The position numbers and the translations under genes are program-made. Of a DNA stretch of 64,000 nucleotides, positions 16,822 to 26,696 are shown in pieces. The number at the start of each line of letters is the position of its first letter. Positions within the stretch are counted from its first letter, which is position 1. Under the pieces are notes generated by a model that saw only the letters and a list, made by a program, of their open reading frames with translations, had not been told where the DNA came from and ran no database searches. Source of the DNA: Vibrio sp. J1-1 (GTDB lineage Bacteria; Pseudomonadota; Gammaproteobacteria; Enterobacterales; Vibrionaceae); assembly GCF_021728395.1 (NCBI RefSeq), contig NZ_JAKKCM010000007.1, positions 203,339-267,338 of the forward strand, given 5' to 3'.

Positions 16822-18747
16822 ATGATTCATAGACGCCGCAGTCAAATTCGAGATTATCAAGCCGAAGCGCGCCTGTTTGCCAGTCGCGCTATCGTTGCAT
16901 TTGTTGGTATTGTCATTTTGATGGGAGCGCTGGTCGCCAACATGTACAACATTCAGGTGAACCAGTTCCAGGACTACCAAACTCGCTCTAACGACAACCG
17001 TATTAAGATCGTGCCAATTGCGCCCAACCGCGGGCTTATTTATGATCGCAACGGTGTGTTACTGGCGGAAAACCGCCCTGTCTTTAACTTGGAACTGATT
17101 CCAGAAAAAGTGAAAGACATTGATGAGACCATCAAAGAGCTGCAAACCATTCTGGAAATCACACCAGAACAAATTGAACGCTTTCATCGCGAGCGAAAGC
17201 GAACTCGTCGCTTTAAATCTGTTCCATTACTCACTCAGCTAGATGAAAAGCAAGTTGCCGTATTTTCAGTCCACCAATATCGCTTTCCTGGTGTAGAGAT
17301 CAGTGCAACCCTAAAACGTTACTACCCATTTAGTGAAGTGCTTACGCACGTGATTGGCTACGTTTCTCGCATCAACGATCGAGACATGCAGCGCCTGATT
17401 CGTGAAGAAAAAGCCTCAAACTATCAAGCTACCCGTGACATCGGTAAGCTGGGCATTGAGAAATATTACGAAGATCTTCTCCATGGTACTGCTGGTTACC
17501 AAGAGGTCGAGGTCAACAGTCGTGGTCGAGTGATCCGCACGCTGAAATATGTCCCCCCCGTTCCTGGCAAAGATATTGTCTTGAATCTAGACATTAATCT
17601 GCAGCTCTACGTACACCAACAGCTTGATGGTCGTCGCGGTAGTGCCGTGGTTATCGACCCGAGAGATAACGGAGTGCTAGCGATGGTGTCTAGCCCGAGC
17701 TACGATCCCAATTCCTTCGTTCATGGTATTTCTGGTAAAGCTTATCGTGCGCTACTTAACGATAAAAACCGACCTCTGGTGAACCGAACGACACTAGGTA
17801 TATATCCGCCAGCGTCAACCATCAAACCATTTATGGCCGTTGCCGCGCTGCAAGAAGGCGTTGTGACCCCACAAACAACCCGTAATGATCCAGGCTACTG
17901 GCGCATTCCAAATTCAGACACTCGCCCATTCCGTGACTGGCTGCGTTGGGGGCATGGACGTGTTGATATTATCAAATCCATTGAAGAATCGGTGGATACC
18001 TTCTTCTACCAAGTCGCCTACGATATGGGCATCGATCGCATTTCCAGCTGGATGATGATGTTCGGCTTTGGTGATTACACTGGAATTGATATTTACGAAG
18101 AAAGTAAAGCTAACATGCCGACCCGTGAGTGGAAGATGTCTCGCCACAGAACACCTTGGTACAAAGGCGATACTATTCCGGTAGGTATTGGTCAGGGTTA
18201 CTGGACTGCAACGCCGATGCAAATCGCAAAAGCCACCTCAGTGCTCGTAAACGACGGAGCAGTTACCGCCCCACACTTACTCAAAGCTTCCATCAACAAT
18301 GGCGGTGATTTCGACGAGCAGCATTCAGAGGAATACCTGACCTATCCGCCGATTAAAAACGTACCGAAAAAGTACTGGGACATGGCGAAAGAAGGCATGC
18401 GTCGAGTGAACCATGGAACCCGAGGAACGGCTCGTCGTTCCTTTTACGATATGAGCTACGAAACTGCGGGTAAATCCGGTACAGCTCAGGTATTTGGGCT
18501 AGCTGAAGACGAAGTGTATAAGGCAGATGAAGTTGCCGAGCATTTACGTGACCACGCCTTATTTACTGGTTTTGCACCGTTTGACGATCCAAAAGTGGTC
18601 GTAACTGTGGTACTCGAAAACGCGGGTGGTGGCTCAAGTAATGGCGCACCTGTAGCAAGAAAAATCTTTGACCGTGTCGTACTCGGCCCGGAAAAAATCG
18701 AGCCTGAAGAAGATGAAAACAACGTTAAGCAAGAGGCAACGCAATAA
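16822..18747 (+). CDS. mrdA: Penicillin-binding protein 2 (elongasome transpeptidase)
   Basis: Class B transpeptidase that cross-links peptidoglycan during rod elongation. It has one N-terminal membrane helix (about residues 23-45), a dimerisation region, and the transpeptidase domain with the SxxK motif at Ser332/Lys335 and a KSGTAQ motif near residue 550. Length is 641 residues. The stop overlaps the mrdB start by one base (TAATG), so the partner proteins PBP2 and RodA are translationally coupled. Confidence 0.97.
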   Translation: MIHRRRSQIRDYQAEARLFASRAIVAFVGIVILMGALVANMYNIQVNQFQDYQTRSNDNRIKIVPIAPNRGLIYDRNGVLLAENRPVFNLELIPEKVKDIDETIKELQTILEITPEQIERFHRERKRTRRFKSVPLLTQLDEKQVAVFSVHQYRFPGVEISATLKRYYPFSEVLTHVIGYVSRINDRDMQRLIREEKASNYQATRDIGKLGIEKYYEDLLHGTAGYQEVEVNSRGRVIRTLKYVPPVPGKDIVLNLDINLQLYVHQQLDGRRGSAVVIDPRDNGVLAMVSSPSYDPNSFVHGISGKAYRALLNDKNRPLVNRTTLGIYPPASTIKPFMAVAALQEGVVTPQTTRNDPGYWRIPNSDTRPFRDWLRWGHGRVDIIKSIEESVDTFFYQVAYDMGIDRISSWMMMFGFGDYTGIDIYEESKANMPTREWKMSRHRTPWYKGDTIPVGIGQGYWTATPMQIAKATSVLVNDGAVTAPHLLKASINNGGDFDEQHSEEYLTYPPIKNVPKKYWDMAKEGMRRVNHGTRGTARRSFYDMSYETAGKSGTAQVFGLAEDEVYKADEVAEHLRDHALFTGFAPFDDPKVVVTVVLENAGGGSSNGAPVARKIFDRVVLGPEKIEPEEDENNVKQEATQ

Positions 18748-19868
18748 TGAAAATGGATCCCTCTACAGGTAAAAACCGAGCCCTGTTTGAACGCTTCCAT
18801 ATTGACTTGCCACTCTTACTCGGCATTTTAGCGTTGATGGCATTTGGCTTGGTGATCATGTACAGCGCGAGCGGCCAAAGCCTGGCGATGATGGATCGTC
18901 AGGCCATGCGTATGGTGCTCTCTCTTGTGGTGATGGTAGTGCTTGCACAACTTTCTCCACGCACCTACGAGAGTCTCGCGCCCTTGATGTTTGCGTCAGG
19001 AGTCATCCTGCTTTTTGGCGTGCTGTTTTTTGGTGAAGCGTCCAAAGGTGCCCAACGTTGGCTAAACCTTGGTTTCGTCCGATTCCAGCCATCTGAATTA
19101 CTCAAGCTGGCCGTGCCGTTGATGGTAGCTCGCTATATTGGTCGTCAGCCACTTCCACCAACCTTCAAAACCCTGATGGTGGCATTAGTCATGGTGTGTG
19201 TGCCAACCATACTGATTGCGAAACAGCCTGATTTGGGGACCTCGATCCTGATCGCGGCATCCGGTATTTTTGTTATCTTCCTCGCAGGTATCAGTTGGAG
19301 AATCATTGCTGCAGCAGCCATTGCTCTAGGCGGATTTATTCCCATCTTATGGTTTTTCCTGATGCGCGAGTATCAGAAGGTGCGAGTGCGTACGCTATTT
19401 AACCCGGAATCCGATCCTCTGGGCGCGGGCTACCACATCATCCAGAGTAAGATTGCGATTGGATCTGGTGGTATTTCAGGTAAGGGTTGGTTACACGGAA
19501 CACAATCTCAACTGGAATTTCTTCCTGAGCGACACACTGACTTTATCTTTGCAGTAATTGCTGAAGAATGGGGTATGATTGGCTTTCTTTGCTTATTAGC
19601 CATCTATCTCTTCATTATTGGTCGAGGCCTGTACCTTGCTAGCCAGGCGCAGACCGCATTTGGACGAATGATGGCAGGCAGTATTGTACTTAGCTTTTTT
19701 GTGTATATTTTCGTAAATATCGGTATGGTGAGTGGCATCCTGCCCGTCGTAGGCGTACCGCTACCTCTAATCAGTTATGGTGGTACTTCAATGGTGACCT
19801 TGATGGCTGGCTTTGGTATTTTAATGTCTATTCATACGCACCGAAAAGCATTCTCTAAGGCGACCTAG
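18747..19868 (+). CDS. mrdB: Rod-shape SEDS glycosyltransferase RodA
   Basis: Polytopic inner-membrane protein of the SEDS family that polymerises lipid II and works with PBP2. The 373-residue chain is almost entirely hydrophobic helices with the loops [15 protein letters not shown] and PLISYGGTS typical of the family. The start overlaps mrdA. Confidence 0.97.
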   Translation: MKMDPSTGKNRALFERFHIDLPLLLGILALMAFGLVIMYSASGQSLAMMDRQAMRMVLSLVVMVVLAQLSPRTYESLAPLMFASGVILLFGVLFFGEASKGAQRWLNLGFVRFQPSELLKLAVPLMVARYIGRQPLPPTFKTLMVALVMVCVPTILIAKQPDLGTSILIAASGIFVIFLAGISWRIIAAAAIALGGFIPILWFFLMREYQKVRVRTLFNPESDPLGAGYHIIQSKIAIGSGGISGKGWLHGTQSQLEFLPERHTDFIFAVIAEEWGMIGFLCLLAIYLFIIGRGLYLASQAQTAFGRMMAGSIVLSFFVYIFVNIGMVSGILPVVGVPLPLISYGGTSMVTLMAGFGILMSIHTHRKAFSKAT

Positions 19869-19870
19869 AC

Positions 19871-20677
19871 ATGCAAAAACGCGCTTTATATTCCTTAGTT
19901 TTTTCTGCCGTTATTTTGGCTGGCTGCTCATCAACCAGCCAGAAAACCCAGCAAGATGACCGCTACGAACTCGAGTCTGATGTTGCACCAGACACGCCAC
20001 TTTCAGTGGAGCATATTGAAGACGCCTACCCAAAGTACGAGCCATATAGCTTAGGCGGCAACAGAGACTACCATCTGCTCGGTAAGAACTACCAAATTGT
20101 ACGCGACGCGAAAGGCTTTACCGAACAAGGACGAGCGTCCTGGTATGGTAAAAAGTTTCAGGGCCATTTGACGTCCAACGGTGAAATCTACGACATGTAC
20201 TCGATGACAGCGGCACACAAAACACTGCCGCTACCTAGTTACGTCAAAGTGACCAACACTGATAACGGCAAAACAACGGTAGTACGCGTGAATGATCGAG
20301 GTCCATTCCACGATGGCCGAATTATTGATTTAAGCTATGCGGCGGCACATAAGCTCGGCGTGATTAAAACCGGCACAGCCAATGTCAAAATTGAAGTCAT
20401 CAGCGTTGATAAACCGACTGACAAAAAATCGTTGGACGAGCACCCTAAATACGTAATTCAGGTCGCATCTTCAAAAAATGAAAATCGCGCCCGAACTTTA
20501 GGCTCAGAACTTGGTCAAAAGCTGGATACGGATACTTTCCTTGAAAATGCGAAAGAGTCGTATCGCTTGTTATTAGGCCCGTTTAGTGACTATTCCCTGA
20601 CGCAAGCCACACTGGATAAAGTAAAATTGCTCGGCTATCCGTCTGCATTTATTAAAAAACACAACACTGTAAAATGA
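19871..20677 (+). CDS. rlpA: Septal-ring lytic transglycosylase RlpA
   Basis: Outer-membrane lipoprotein; the double-psi beta-barrel family cleaves denuded glycan strands in some species. The lipobox is LAGC with Cys19. The barrel has GRASWYGKKFQG and RVNDRGPFHDGRIIDLS (about residues 95-165), and a C-terminal SPOR domain (about 195-265) can bind septal glycans. At 268 residues it is shorter than the E. coli protein (about 362), mainly in the linkers. It begins 2 nt after mrdB. Confidence 0.93.
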   Translation: MQKRALYSLVFSAVILAGCSSTSQKTQQDDRYELESDVAPDTPLSVEHIEDAYPKYEPYSLGGNRDYHLLGKNYQIVRDAKGFTEQGRASWYGKKFQGHLTSNGEIYDMYSMTAAHKTLPLPSYVKVTNTDNGKTTVVRVNDRGPFHDGRIIDLSYAAAHKLGVIKTGTANVKIEVISVDKPTDKKSLDEHPKYVIQVASSKNENRARTLGSELGQKLDTDTFLENAKESYRLLLGPFSDYSLTQATLDKVKLLGYPSAFIKKHNTVK

Positions 20678-20700
20678 CGTAGGTTCATGGATTTCTAATT

Positions 20701-20729
20701 GAATCCCCTCTGATTATCGCTGGGGATTC
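20701..20729 (+). other. Inverted repeat in the dacA leader
   Basis: GAATCCCC / GGGGATTC with a 13-nt loop. No T-run follows. It may be a weak attenuator after rlpA or part of the dacA promoter region (TAAGAT at 20733-20738 could be a -10). Confidence 0.4.
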
Positions 20730-20770
20730 TGATAAGATGTCCGCAGTTAAACCCAAAAATTTGAATTACC

Positions 20771-21949
20771 ATGAATAAAAATAAGTTTGTGAAATCTATT
20801 CTCGTCTCATCCGTTGTTCTTTCAGCAACCTTTGCTCAATCAGCTCTTGCCGCACCTATCGTGGTTCCAGACTCTCCTCAAATCGCAGCGAAAGGCTACG
20901 TATTGATGGATTACCATTCAGGTAAAGTACTGGCAGAGAAAGAGATGAACACAAAGTTGTCTCCTGCTAGTCTGACCAAAATGATGACCAGCTACGTTAT
21001 TGGCCAAGAGCTAGCGCGTGGTAATATTTCAGAAGATGATGATGTAACCATCAGTAAAAACGCATGGGCGAAAAACTTCCCGGACTCTTCAAAAATGTTC
21101 GTCGAAGTTGGCACCACTGTAAAAGTAAAAGACCTGAACCGCGGCATTATCATCCAGTCAGGTAACGATGCATGTGTTGCAATGGCAGAGCACATCGCCG
21201 GCTCGGAAGATGCTTTCGTTGATCTAATGAACGCATGGGCCAATACGCTGGGCATGAGTAACTCACACTTTGCCAACGTCCACGGTCTAGATAACCCAGA
21301 ACTTTACTCAACGCCATACGACATGGCGCTGCTAGGTAAAGCACTTATCCGTGATGTACCAAATGAGTACCGCGTTTACGCTGAGAAGAAGTTCACCTAT
21401 AACGGCATTACCCAATACAACCGTAACGGCTTGCTTTGGGATAAGAGCATGAACGTAGACGGCATCAAGACTGGCCACACAAGTAACGCAGGCTACAGTT
21501 TAGTAAGTTCAGCAACTGAAGGTCAGATGCGCTTAGTTGCAGTAGTGATGGGCACTAAAGATGCTAACGCTCGTAAATCAGAAAGTAAAAAGCTGCTAAG
21601 CTACGGCTTCCGCTTCTTCGAAACTGTTGCTCCACACAAAGCTGGCGAAACATTTGTAGAAGAAAAAGTTTGGATGGGTAACAAAGACGCCGTTGCACTA
21701 GGTCTGGATAAAGATACATACGTAACCCTTCCACGCGGTGAAGCAAAGAACCTAAAAGCAAGCTTCGTACTTGAAAAAGAGCTAGAAGCCCCAATTAATA
21801 AAGGTGATGTAGTTGGTAAGCTATACTATCAAATCGATGGTGAAGATATTGCCGAATACCCGCTAATGGCACTGGAAACCGTAGAACAAGGTAGCCTATT
21901 TAGCCGCATGTGGGATTACATCGTATTGTTAGTTAAGAGCTTCTTCTAA
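20771..21949 (+). CDS. dacA: D-alanyl-D-alanine carboxypeptidase (PBP5/6 type)
   Basis: Periplasmic DD-carboxypeptidase that trims the terminal D-Ala from peptidoglycan stem peptides. The signal peptide ends near ALA27. Active-site motifs are SxxK (Ser67, Lys70 in SPASLTK), SGN in IQSGNDACV, and KTG in GIKTGHTSNAGY. The C-terminus is an amphipathic helix (FSRMWDYIVLLVKSFF) for membrane attachment. Length is 392 residues. Its own terminator and the 93-nt gap after rlpA suggest a separate transcript. Confidence 0.96.
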   Translation: MNKNKFVKSILVSSVVLSATFAQSALAAPIVVPDSPQIAAKGYVLMDYHSGKVLAEKEMNTKLSPASLTKMMTSYVIGQELARGNISEDDDVTISKNAWAKNFPDSSKMFVEVGTTVKVKDLNRGIIIQSGNDACVAMAEHIAGSEDAFVDLMNAWANTLGMSNSHFANVHGLDNPELYSTPYDMALLGKALIRDVPNEYRVYAEKKFTYNGITQYNRNGLLWDKSMNVDGIKTGHTSNAGYSLVSSATEGQMRLVAVVMGTKDANARKSESKKLLSYGFRFFETVAPHKAGETFVEEKVWMGNKDAVALGLDKDTYVTLPRGEAKNLKASFVLEKELEAPINKGDVVGKLYYQIDGEDIAEYPLMALETVEQGSLFSRMWDYIVLLVKSFF

Positions 21950-21980
21950 AGTCAGCGAAAGATTAACAAACCGATTCATA

Positions 21981-22006
21981 AAGCCGCCGACTAAGGCGGC
22001 TTTTTA
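21981..22006 (+). terminator. Terminator of dacA
   Basis: AAGCCGCC / GGCGGCTT around GACTAA, then TTT. Confidence 0.85.
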
Positions 22007-22088
22007 AGTCAGTTATCCTCACCTTGAGTTCACCTTAATTTGACTGTACTATTTCGCACCGCAACGAATACCAACTGGAGTTACCGAT

Positions 22089-22367
22089 ATGCTAACCATC
22101 AACTCTGATGCTAAATTAAAAGACCTGCTTGAGTTCCCTTGTTCTTTTACTTACAAGGTAATGGGTCATGCAAAGCCTGAGCTTCCAGAACTTGTTCTTG
22201 AAGTGATTCAGCGCCATGCACCTGGTGACTACAGCCCAACAGTAAAACCTAGTGCGAAGGGCAACTACCACTCGGTGTCTATCAATATCACAGCGACGTC
22301 AATCGAGCAGGTTGAAGTCCTTTATAAAGAATTAGGCGAAATCGACATCGTTCGTATGGTTCTATAA
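22089..22367 (+). CDS. ybeD: YbeD family protein (DUF493)
   Basis: Small 92-residue protein with an ACT-like alpha/beta fold. It is conserved next to lipB in gammaproteobacteria. Function is not established; a link to lipoate synthesis is suggested only by position. An SD-like GGAG lies about 10 nt upstream. Confidence 0.92.
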   Translation: MLTINSDAKLKDLLEFPCSFTYKVMGHAKPELPELVLEVIQRHAPGDYSPTVKPSAKGNYHSVSINITATSIEQVEVLYKELGEIDIVRMVL

Positions 22368-22392
22368 ATATTTGATAAATTAAATTTTTTTT

Positions 22393-22419
22393 GAAAGCAG
22401 CCGAGGCTGCTTTCTTTTT
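22393..22419 (+). terminator. Terminator of ybeD
   Basis: GAAAGCAGC / GCTGCTTTC closed by CGAG, then a T-rich tract. Confidence 0.85.
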
Positions 22420-22490
22420 ATATATCAGCAAGATAGTAAAATACCGCTCACCTTTGAGTTAAAAAACTGTTACTCAATGGTAGAGTAGAA

Positions 22491-22527
22491 GGATTATCCA
22501 GTTTATAATCCAAACACTTTATATAAT
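22491..22527 (+). promoter_or_regulatory. Palindrome and -10 elements upstream of lipB
   Basis: Perfect inverted repeat GGATTAT-7 nt-ATAATCC (22491-22511) overlaps one TATAAT (22504-22509), and a second perfect TATAAT follows at 22522-22527. This looks like a lipBA promoter with an operator-like palindrome; the binding factor is unknown. Confidence 0.45.
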
Positions 22528-22543
22528 CGCGACAGGAAATGCC

Positions 22544-23206
22544 ATGCAACACCAACTTGTTGTAAAACGACTTGGCCGCCAGGACTATGAGCCCGTATGG
22601 AAGGCAATGCATGAGTTCACAGACCAACGTACAGAAGAGACACCTGATGAAGTTTGGTTGGTAGAACATAACCCAGTATTTACTCAAGGTCAGGCCGGTA
22701 AAGCCGAGCATCTGATCAACACTGGTGATATTCCTGTCGTACAAAGTGACCGAGGTGGTCAGGTGACTTATCATGGTCCGGGCCAGTTAGTGGCTTACTT
22801 TTTGATTAACCTGCGTCGTAAAAAATTAGGAGTACGAGATCTCGTTACCAACATCGAGAACCTCGTGATCAACACGCTAAAAGCATACAATATCGACTCT
22901 GCAGCAAGACCAGACGCTCCAGGTGTATACGTCGATAGTAAGAAAATATGCTCTCTCGGCTTACGTATTCGTAAAGGCTGCTCCTTTCATGGCCTCGCCT
23001 TAAACGTCAATATGGATTTAACCCCCTTCCTGCGTATTAACCCTTGCGGGTATCAAGGCATGGAAATGGTTCAGGTCAGCCAAGTTGGTGGACCGGACGA
23101 TGTGGAAGCTGTAGAAAAGCAACTAATACAAGAACTCGTTACTTTGCTCGACTACGAGCAAGTGGAATTCAGCACAGAAGCACCTTCTCAAGGTAATAAA
23201 GCATGA
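22544..23206 (+). CDS. lipB: Octanoyl-[acyl-carrier-protein]:protein octanoyltransferase LipB
   Basis: Transfers octanoate from ACP to lipoyl domains, the first step of lipoate assembly. The signature [16 protein letters not shown] is at about residues 69-84. The catalytic Lys lies in [16 protein letters not shown]. Length is 220 residues. A Shine-Dalgarno ACAGGAA precedes the ATG, and the stop overlaps the lipA start by 4 nt. Confidence 0.97.
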   Translation: MQHQLVVKRLGRQDYEPVWKAMHEFTDQRTEETPDEVWLVEHNPVFTQGQAGKAEHLINTGDIPVVQSDRGGQVTYHGPGQLVAYFLINLRRKKLGVRDLVTNIENLVINTLKAYNIDSAARPDAPGVYVDSKKICSLGLRIRKGCSFHGLALNVNMDLTPFLRINPCGYQGMEMVQVSQVGGPDDVEAVEKQLIQELVTLLDYEQVEFSTEAPSQGNKA

Positions 23207-24168
23207 GCAAACCAATCCAGATGGAAAAAGGCGTTAAATACCGTGACGCCGAAAAAATGGCATTGATTCCAGTAAAGAACATGCCTTCAGAGCAGAAAGA
23301 AGTGCTGCGTAAGCCTGATTGGATGAAAATCAAGCTACCAGCCGATAGCCAACGAATCCAAGACATCAAAGCAGCAATGCGTAAGAACAAACTTCACTCT
23401 GTATGTGAAGAAGCATCTTGCCCTAACCTGGCTGAATGTTTTAACCACGGTACTGCGACCTTTATGATCCTAGGCGCTATCTGTACTCGTCGTTGTCCTT
23501 TCTGTGACGTTGCTCATGGCCGTCCATTACCACCAGAAGCGGAAGAACCACAAAAGCTGGCGAAAACCATCGCAGATATGAAGCTGAAGTATGTGGTAAT
23601 CACTTCTGTAGACCGTGATGATCTGCGTGACGGTGGTGCACAGCATTTCGCTGACTGTAACCGTGAGATCCGTGCGTTAAACCCTAACATCAAGATTGAA
23701 ACTCTGGTTCCGGACTTCCGTGGTCGTATGGACGTTGCCCTTGATCTAATGAAAGACAACCCACCAGATGTATTCAACCACAACTTGGAAACTGCACCGC
23801 GCCTTTACCGTAAAGCTCGCCCAGGAGCAAACTACAAGTGGTCTCTACAGCTACTGAAGAAATTCAAAGAGCAACATCCAGACGTACCGACTAAGTCAGG
23901 TCTGATGATGGGTCTTGGTGAGACAAAACAAGAGATCGTCGAGGTACTAAAAGACCTACGCGAACATGGCGTAACTATGCTGACTCTCGGTCAGTACTTA
24001 GCGCCAAGCCGTCACCACTTGCCAGTAGAACGTTACGTTCCACCATCAGAATTTGATGAGCTTAAAGAGATCGCACTAGAACTTGGCTTCACGCACGCTG
24101 CGTGTGGTCCATTTGTTCGCTCTTCATACCACGCCGACATGCAGGCGCAAGGTATCGAGATCAAGTAA
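23203..24168 (+). CDS. lipA: Lipoyl synthase LipA
   Basis: Radical-SAM enzyme that inserts two sulfurs into octanoyl groups made by LipB. The radical-SAM motif CTRRCPFC gives Cys94, Cys98 and Cys101, and the auxiliary cluster motif [12 protein letters not shown] is at about residues 68-79. A C-terminal RSSYHA is also typical. Length is 321 residues, as in E. coli. The ATGA overlap with lipB implies coupling. Confidence 0.98.
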   Translation: MSKPIQMEKGVKYRDAEKMALIPVKNMPSEQKEVLRKPDWMKIKLPADSQRIQDIKAAMRKNKLHSVCEEASCPNLAECFNHGTATFMILGAICTRRCPFCDVAHGRPLPPEAEEPQKLAKTIADMKLKYVVITSVDRDDLRDGGAQHFADCNREIRALNPNIKIETLVPDFRGRMDVALDLMKDNPPDVFNHNLETAPRLYRKARPGANYKWSLQLLKKFKEQHPDVPTKSGLMMGLGETKQEIVEVLKDLREHGVTMLTLGQYLAPSRHHLPVERYVPPSEFDELKEIALELGFTHAACGPFVRSSYHADMQAQGIEIK

Positions 24169-24190
24169 GTAACTGGTTCTCAATGACTAA

Positions 24191-24218
24191 AAAGGTTGGC
24201 ACTTCGCCAACCTTTTTT
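24191..24218 (+). terminator. Terminator of lipA
   Basis: AAAGGTTGGC / GCCAACCTTT around ACTTC, then T6. Confidence 0.9.
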
Positions 24219-24296
24219 GTATCTGACAAACGCGACACTCCCTACTCGGCTCATCTTTCTCTCCAATGAATGACGAACACTGTCCAACTGCCAGAA

Positions 24297-24324
24297 AACA
24301 AAAAGGCCCTCAATTGAGGGCCTT
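24297..24324 (-). terminator. Terminator of glyA
   Basis: Perfect palindrome AAGGCCCTCAATTGAGGGCC (continuing TT) at 24303-24324. On the minus strand it is followed by TTTTTGTTTT. It lies more than 110 nt after the glyA stop, leaving an unusually long 3' untranslated region. Confidence 0.85.
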
Positions 24325-24435
24325 CAATATATCAATGTTCAAAATAGATGAGTCGAGTTCTAGGAGAACACACGGAGTTTGCGCGAGCAAATGAGTATGT
24401 TCGACACCGAAATCGGCTCACTCTATGAAGAACAA
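24297..24435 (-). ncRNA. Structured glyA 3' UTR, candidate 3'-derived sRNA
   Basis: The 139 nt between the glyA stop and its terminator hold an imperfect hairpin (minus strand: GAACA ... TTTGC-TCGC-GCAAA ... TGTTC) and a CCGATTTCGG stem, and end in a strong Rho-independent terminator. This layout is that of Hfq-bound 3' UTR RNAs; whether a separate RNA is made cannot be seen from sequence. Confidence 0.3.
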
Positions 24436-25686
24436 TTATGCGTAAACTGGTAGACGCTTACAAACATCTAGCACTTTCTGTTTTGTCGCTTCGATAACTT
24501 CTTCATTGTCGATGTTATCAAGAACGTCACACATCCAGTTCGCTAGCTCTTTTGCGTCTTCTACTGTGAAGCCACGGCGAGTGATTGCTGGCGTACCAAC
24601 ACGGATACCAGACGTTACGAATGGGCTACGTGGATCATTTGGTACTGAGTTTTTGTTTACTGTGATGTTCGCTGCACCTAGTGCTGCGTCCGCTTCTTTA
24701 CCAGTAATGTTCTTGTCGATTAGATCAACTAGGAACAGGTGGTTTTCTGTACCGTTAGAAACGATTTTGTAACCACGTTCTTGGAACTGAGCAACCATTG
24801 CTTTCGCGTTTTGAACAACGCGAGCTTGGTAATCTTTAAATTCAGGTTCCATTGCTTCTTTGAACGCTACCGCTTTACCAGCGATAACATGCATTAGAGG
24901 ACCACCTTGACCACCTGGGAAAACAGCTGAGTTCAGCTTTTTGTACATGTCTTCGCCAGCGTTAGACAGGATAAGACCGCCACGTGGACCTGCTAATGTT
25001 TTATGCGTCGTTGTGGTTACAACGTGCGCGTGTGGTACAGGTGTTGGGTAAACGCCTGCAGCGATAAGACCCGCAACGTGAGCCATATCTACGAACAGGT
25101 AAGCATCAACTTTGTCTGCGATTTCACGCATGCGTTTCCAATCAACGATTTGAGAGTACGCAGAGAAACCACCGATGATCATTTTAGGCTTGTGCTCAAT
25201 CGCAAGCGCTTCCATCTCGTCGTAGTTGATTTGACCAGCTTCGTCGATACCGTAAGGGATAACGTTGTAGTGCTTACCAGAGAAGTTTACTGGTGAACCG
25301 TGAGTCAGGTGACCACCGTGTGCCAAGCTCATGCCTAGTACAGTATCGCCTGGGTTAAGAAGCGCCATGTATACTGCGCTGTTTGCTTGAGAACCTGAGT
25401 GAGGCTGTACGTTAGCGTATTCACAACCAAATAGTTCACATGCACGATCGATTGCTAATTGTTCCGCTTTATCTACGTACTCACAACCGCCGTAGTAACG
25501 CTTGCCTGGGTAGCCTTCAGCGTATTTGTTCGTTAGCTGAGAACCTTGAGCTTCCATTACACGTGGGCTTGTGTAGTTTTCAGAAGCGATAAGTTCAATG
25601 TGCTCTTCCTGGCGAAGAGTTTCTTCTTGGATAGCTGCGAACAGTTCCGCATCGTAATCTGCGATGTTCATATCACGCTTAAGCAT
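24436..25686 (-). CDS. glyA: Serine hydroxymethyltransferase
   Basis: PLP enzyme that interconverts serine and glycine and supplies one-carbon units on tetrahydrofolate. The PLP lysine is in [14 protein letters not shown], near residue 229. Length is 416 residues. The ATG at 25686 has a good GGAG Shine-Dalgarno. A PurR box lies upstream, in keeping with the purine-linked control known for glyA in E. coli. Confidence 0.98.
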   Translation of the reverse strand: MLKRDMNIADYDAELFAAIQEETLRQEEHIELIASENYTSPRVMEAQGSQLTNKYAEGYPGKRYYGGCEYVDKAEQLAIDRACELFGCEYANVQPHSGSQANSAVYMALLNPGDTVLGMSLAHGGHLTHGSPVNFSGKHYNVIPYGIDEAGQINYDEMEALAIEHKPKMIIGGFSAYSQIVDWKRMREIADKVDAYLFVDMAHVAGLIAAGVYPTPVPHAHVVTTTTHKTLAGPRGGLILSNAGEDMYKKLNSAVFPGGQGGPLMHVIAGKAVAFKEAMEPEFKDYQARVVQNAKAMVAQFQERGYKIVSNGTENHLFLVDLIDKNITGKEADAALGAANITVNKNSVPNDPRSPFVTSGIRVGTPAITRRGFTVEDAKELANWMCDVLDNIDNEEVIEATKQKVLDVCKRLPVYA

Positions 25687-25744
25687 CTGTATCTCCTGAC
25701 TCAGATTAGTACTGAAATTGGCAAAAAAACTATTTAATGACCGA

Positions 25745-25760
25745 GCGCAAACGTTTCCGT
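25745..25760. promoter_or_regulatory. PurR operator upstream of glyA
   Basis: GCGCAAACGTTTCCGT matches the PurR consensus ACGCAAACGTTTGCGT at 14 of 16 positions. It sits just downstream of a possible minus-strand -10 (TAAAAT at 25782-25777), where binding would block transcription. Confidence 0.8.
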
Positions 25761-25979
25761 CACCCTAATGGCGCGCATTTTACATAATTTGATCTGGGTC
25801 ATAAAGAGAAAATTTAAATTTTTCTCATGCAGTTTTTTCATAATGACTGGTAATAAATATCATGTTGATGTTACTGACTCATTACTGTCAATTTTATGTT
25901 TTACACCCTGTAAAACAGCAATTACATAGGTTTACCGTAAATTTTAGCCTCTAGCTACCGAAAAGATCATCTTTTTACT

Positions 25980-26624
25980 ATGATGCCAGCCTTATTTCTC
26001 ACCTATGACTGCAAATTGATGGAAAAACACTCGTTAAAAGAAGACTGGATAGCAATTCTCACTGGCACCTTTTTGGTTGCTCAAGGCGTTTTCTTTCTCC
26101 AATCCGCGCAACTCCTTACTGGAGGAACTACCGGATTAGCTTTGCTTATTAGCCAATTTACACCTTTTACCTTTGGTGTGCTGTACTTTTTAACTAACTG
26201 CCCTTTTTACCTGTTAGCTTGGAAACGCTTTGGACGTCACTTTGCCATCAATAGTGTCATTTCTGGTGCTTTAGTTTCAATTTTTGCCGATCATCTTTAT
26301 TTACTGATTTCATTAGAGTCAGTAAATGAAATCTATTGTGCGGTCGCGGGTGGGTTATTGATGGGGCTAGGCATGTTAATCTTGTTCCGTCATCGTTCTA
26401 GCCTGGGGGGCTTTAATGTTTTGTGCTTGTTTATCCATGATAAATATGGCATTTCCGTCGGCAAGAGTCAGATGGCGATTGATGTGTGTATCGTATTTGC
26501 GTCGATGTTCTTCATTTCACCTTGGATCATTGCTCTGTCCGCTTTAGGGGCGTTTGCGCTCAATCTAGTGCTTGCCATGAACCACAAGCCACATCGATAC
26601 TCTGTCACCTACGGATCTCAATAA
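25980..26624 (+). CDS. YitT family membrane protein
   Basis: Inner-membrane protein of 214 residues or slightly fewer, with five to six hydrophobic helices and the motifs LTGGTTGLALLIS and SSLGGFNVL typical of the YitT/DUF161 family. Function is unknown. The start is uncertain: neither ATG-ATG at 25980 nor the ATG at 26019 (MEKHSLKEDW) has a clear Shine-Dalgarno, and the second fits the family N-terminus better. It is divergent from glyA and convergent with treC. Confidence 0.8.
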   Translation: MMPALFLTYDCKLMEKHSLKEDWIAILTGTFLVAQGVFFLQSAQLLTGGTTGLALLISQFTPFTFGVLYFLTNCPFYLLAWKRFGRHFAINSVISGALVSIFADHLYLLISLESVNEIYCAVAGGLLMGLGMLILFRHRSSLGGFNVLCLFIHDKYGISVGKSQMAIDVCIVFASMFFISPWIIALSALGAFALNLVLAMNHKPHRYSVTYGSQ

Positions 26625-26634
26625 CCTCGACGAA

Positions 26635-26664
26635 AAAAGGCTTTGGGGATCAAACCAAAGCCTT
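26635..26664 (-). terminator. Terminator of treC
   Basis: AAGGCTTTGG / CCAAAGCCTT (26637-26646, 26655-26664). Only the minus strand continues with a T-run, so it serves treC. Confidence 0.8.
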
Positions 26665-26696
26665 AGTGAGGACAAAAGTCCTAGAGGGGCGTTCTC

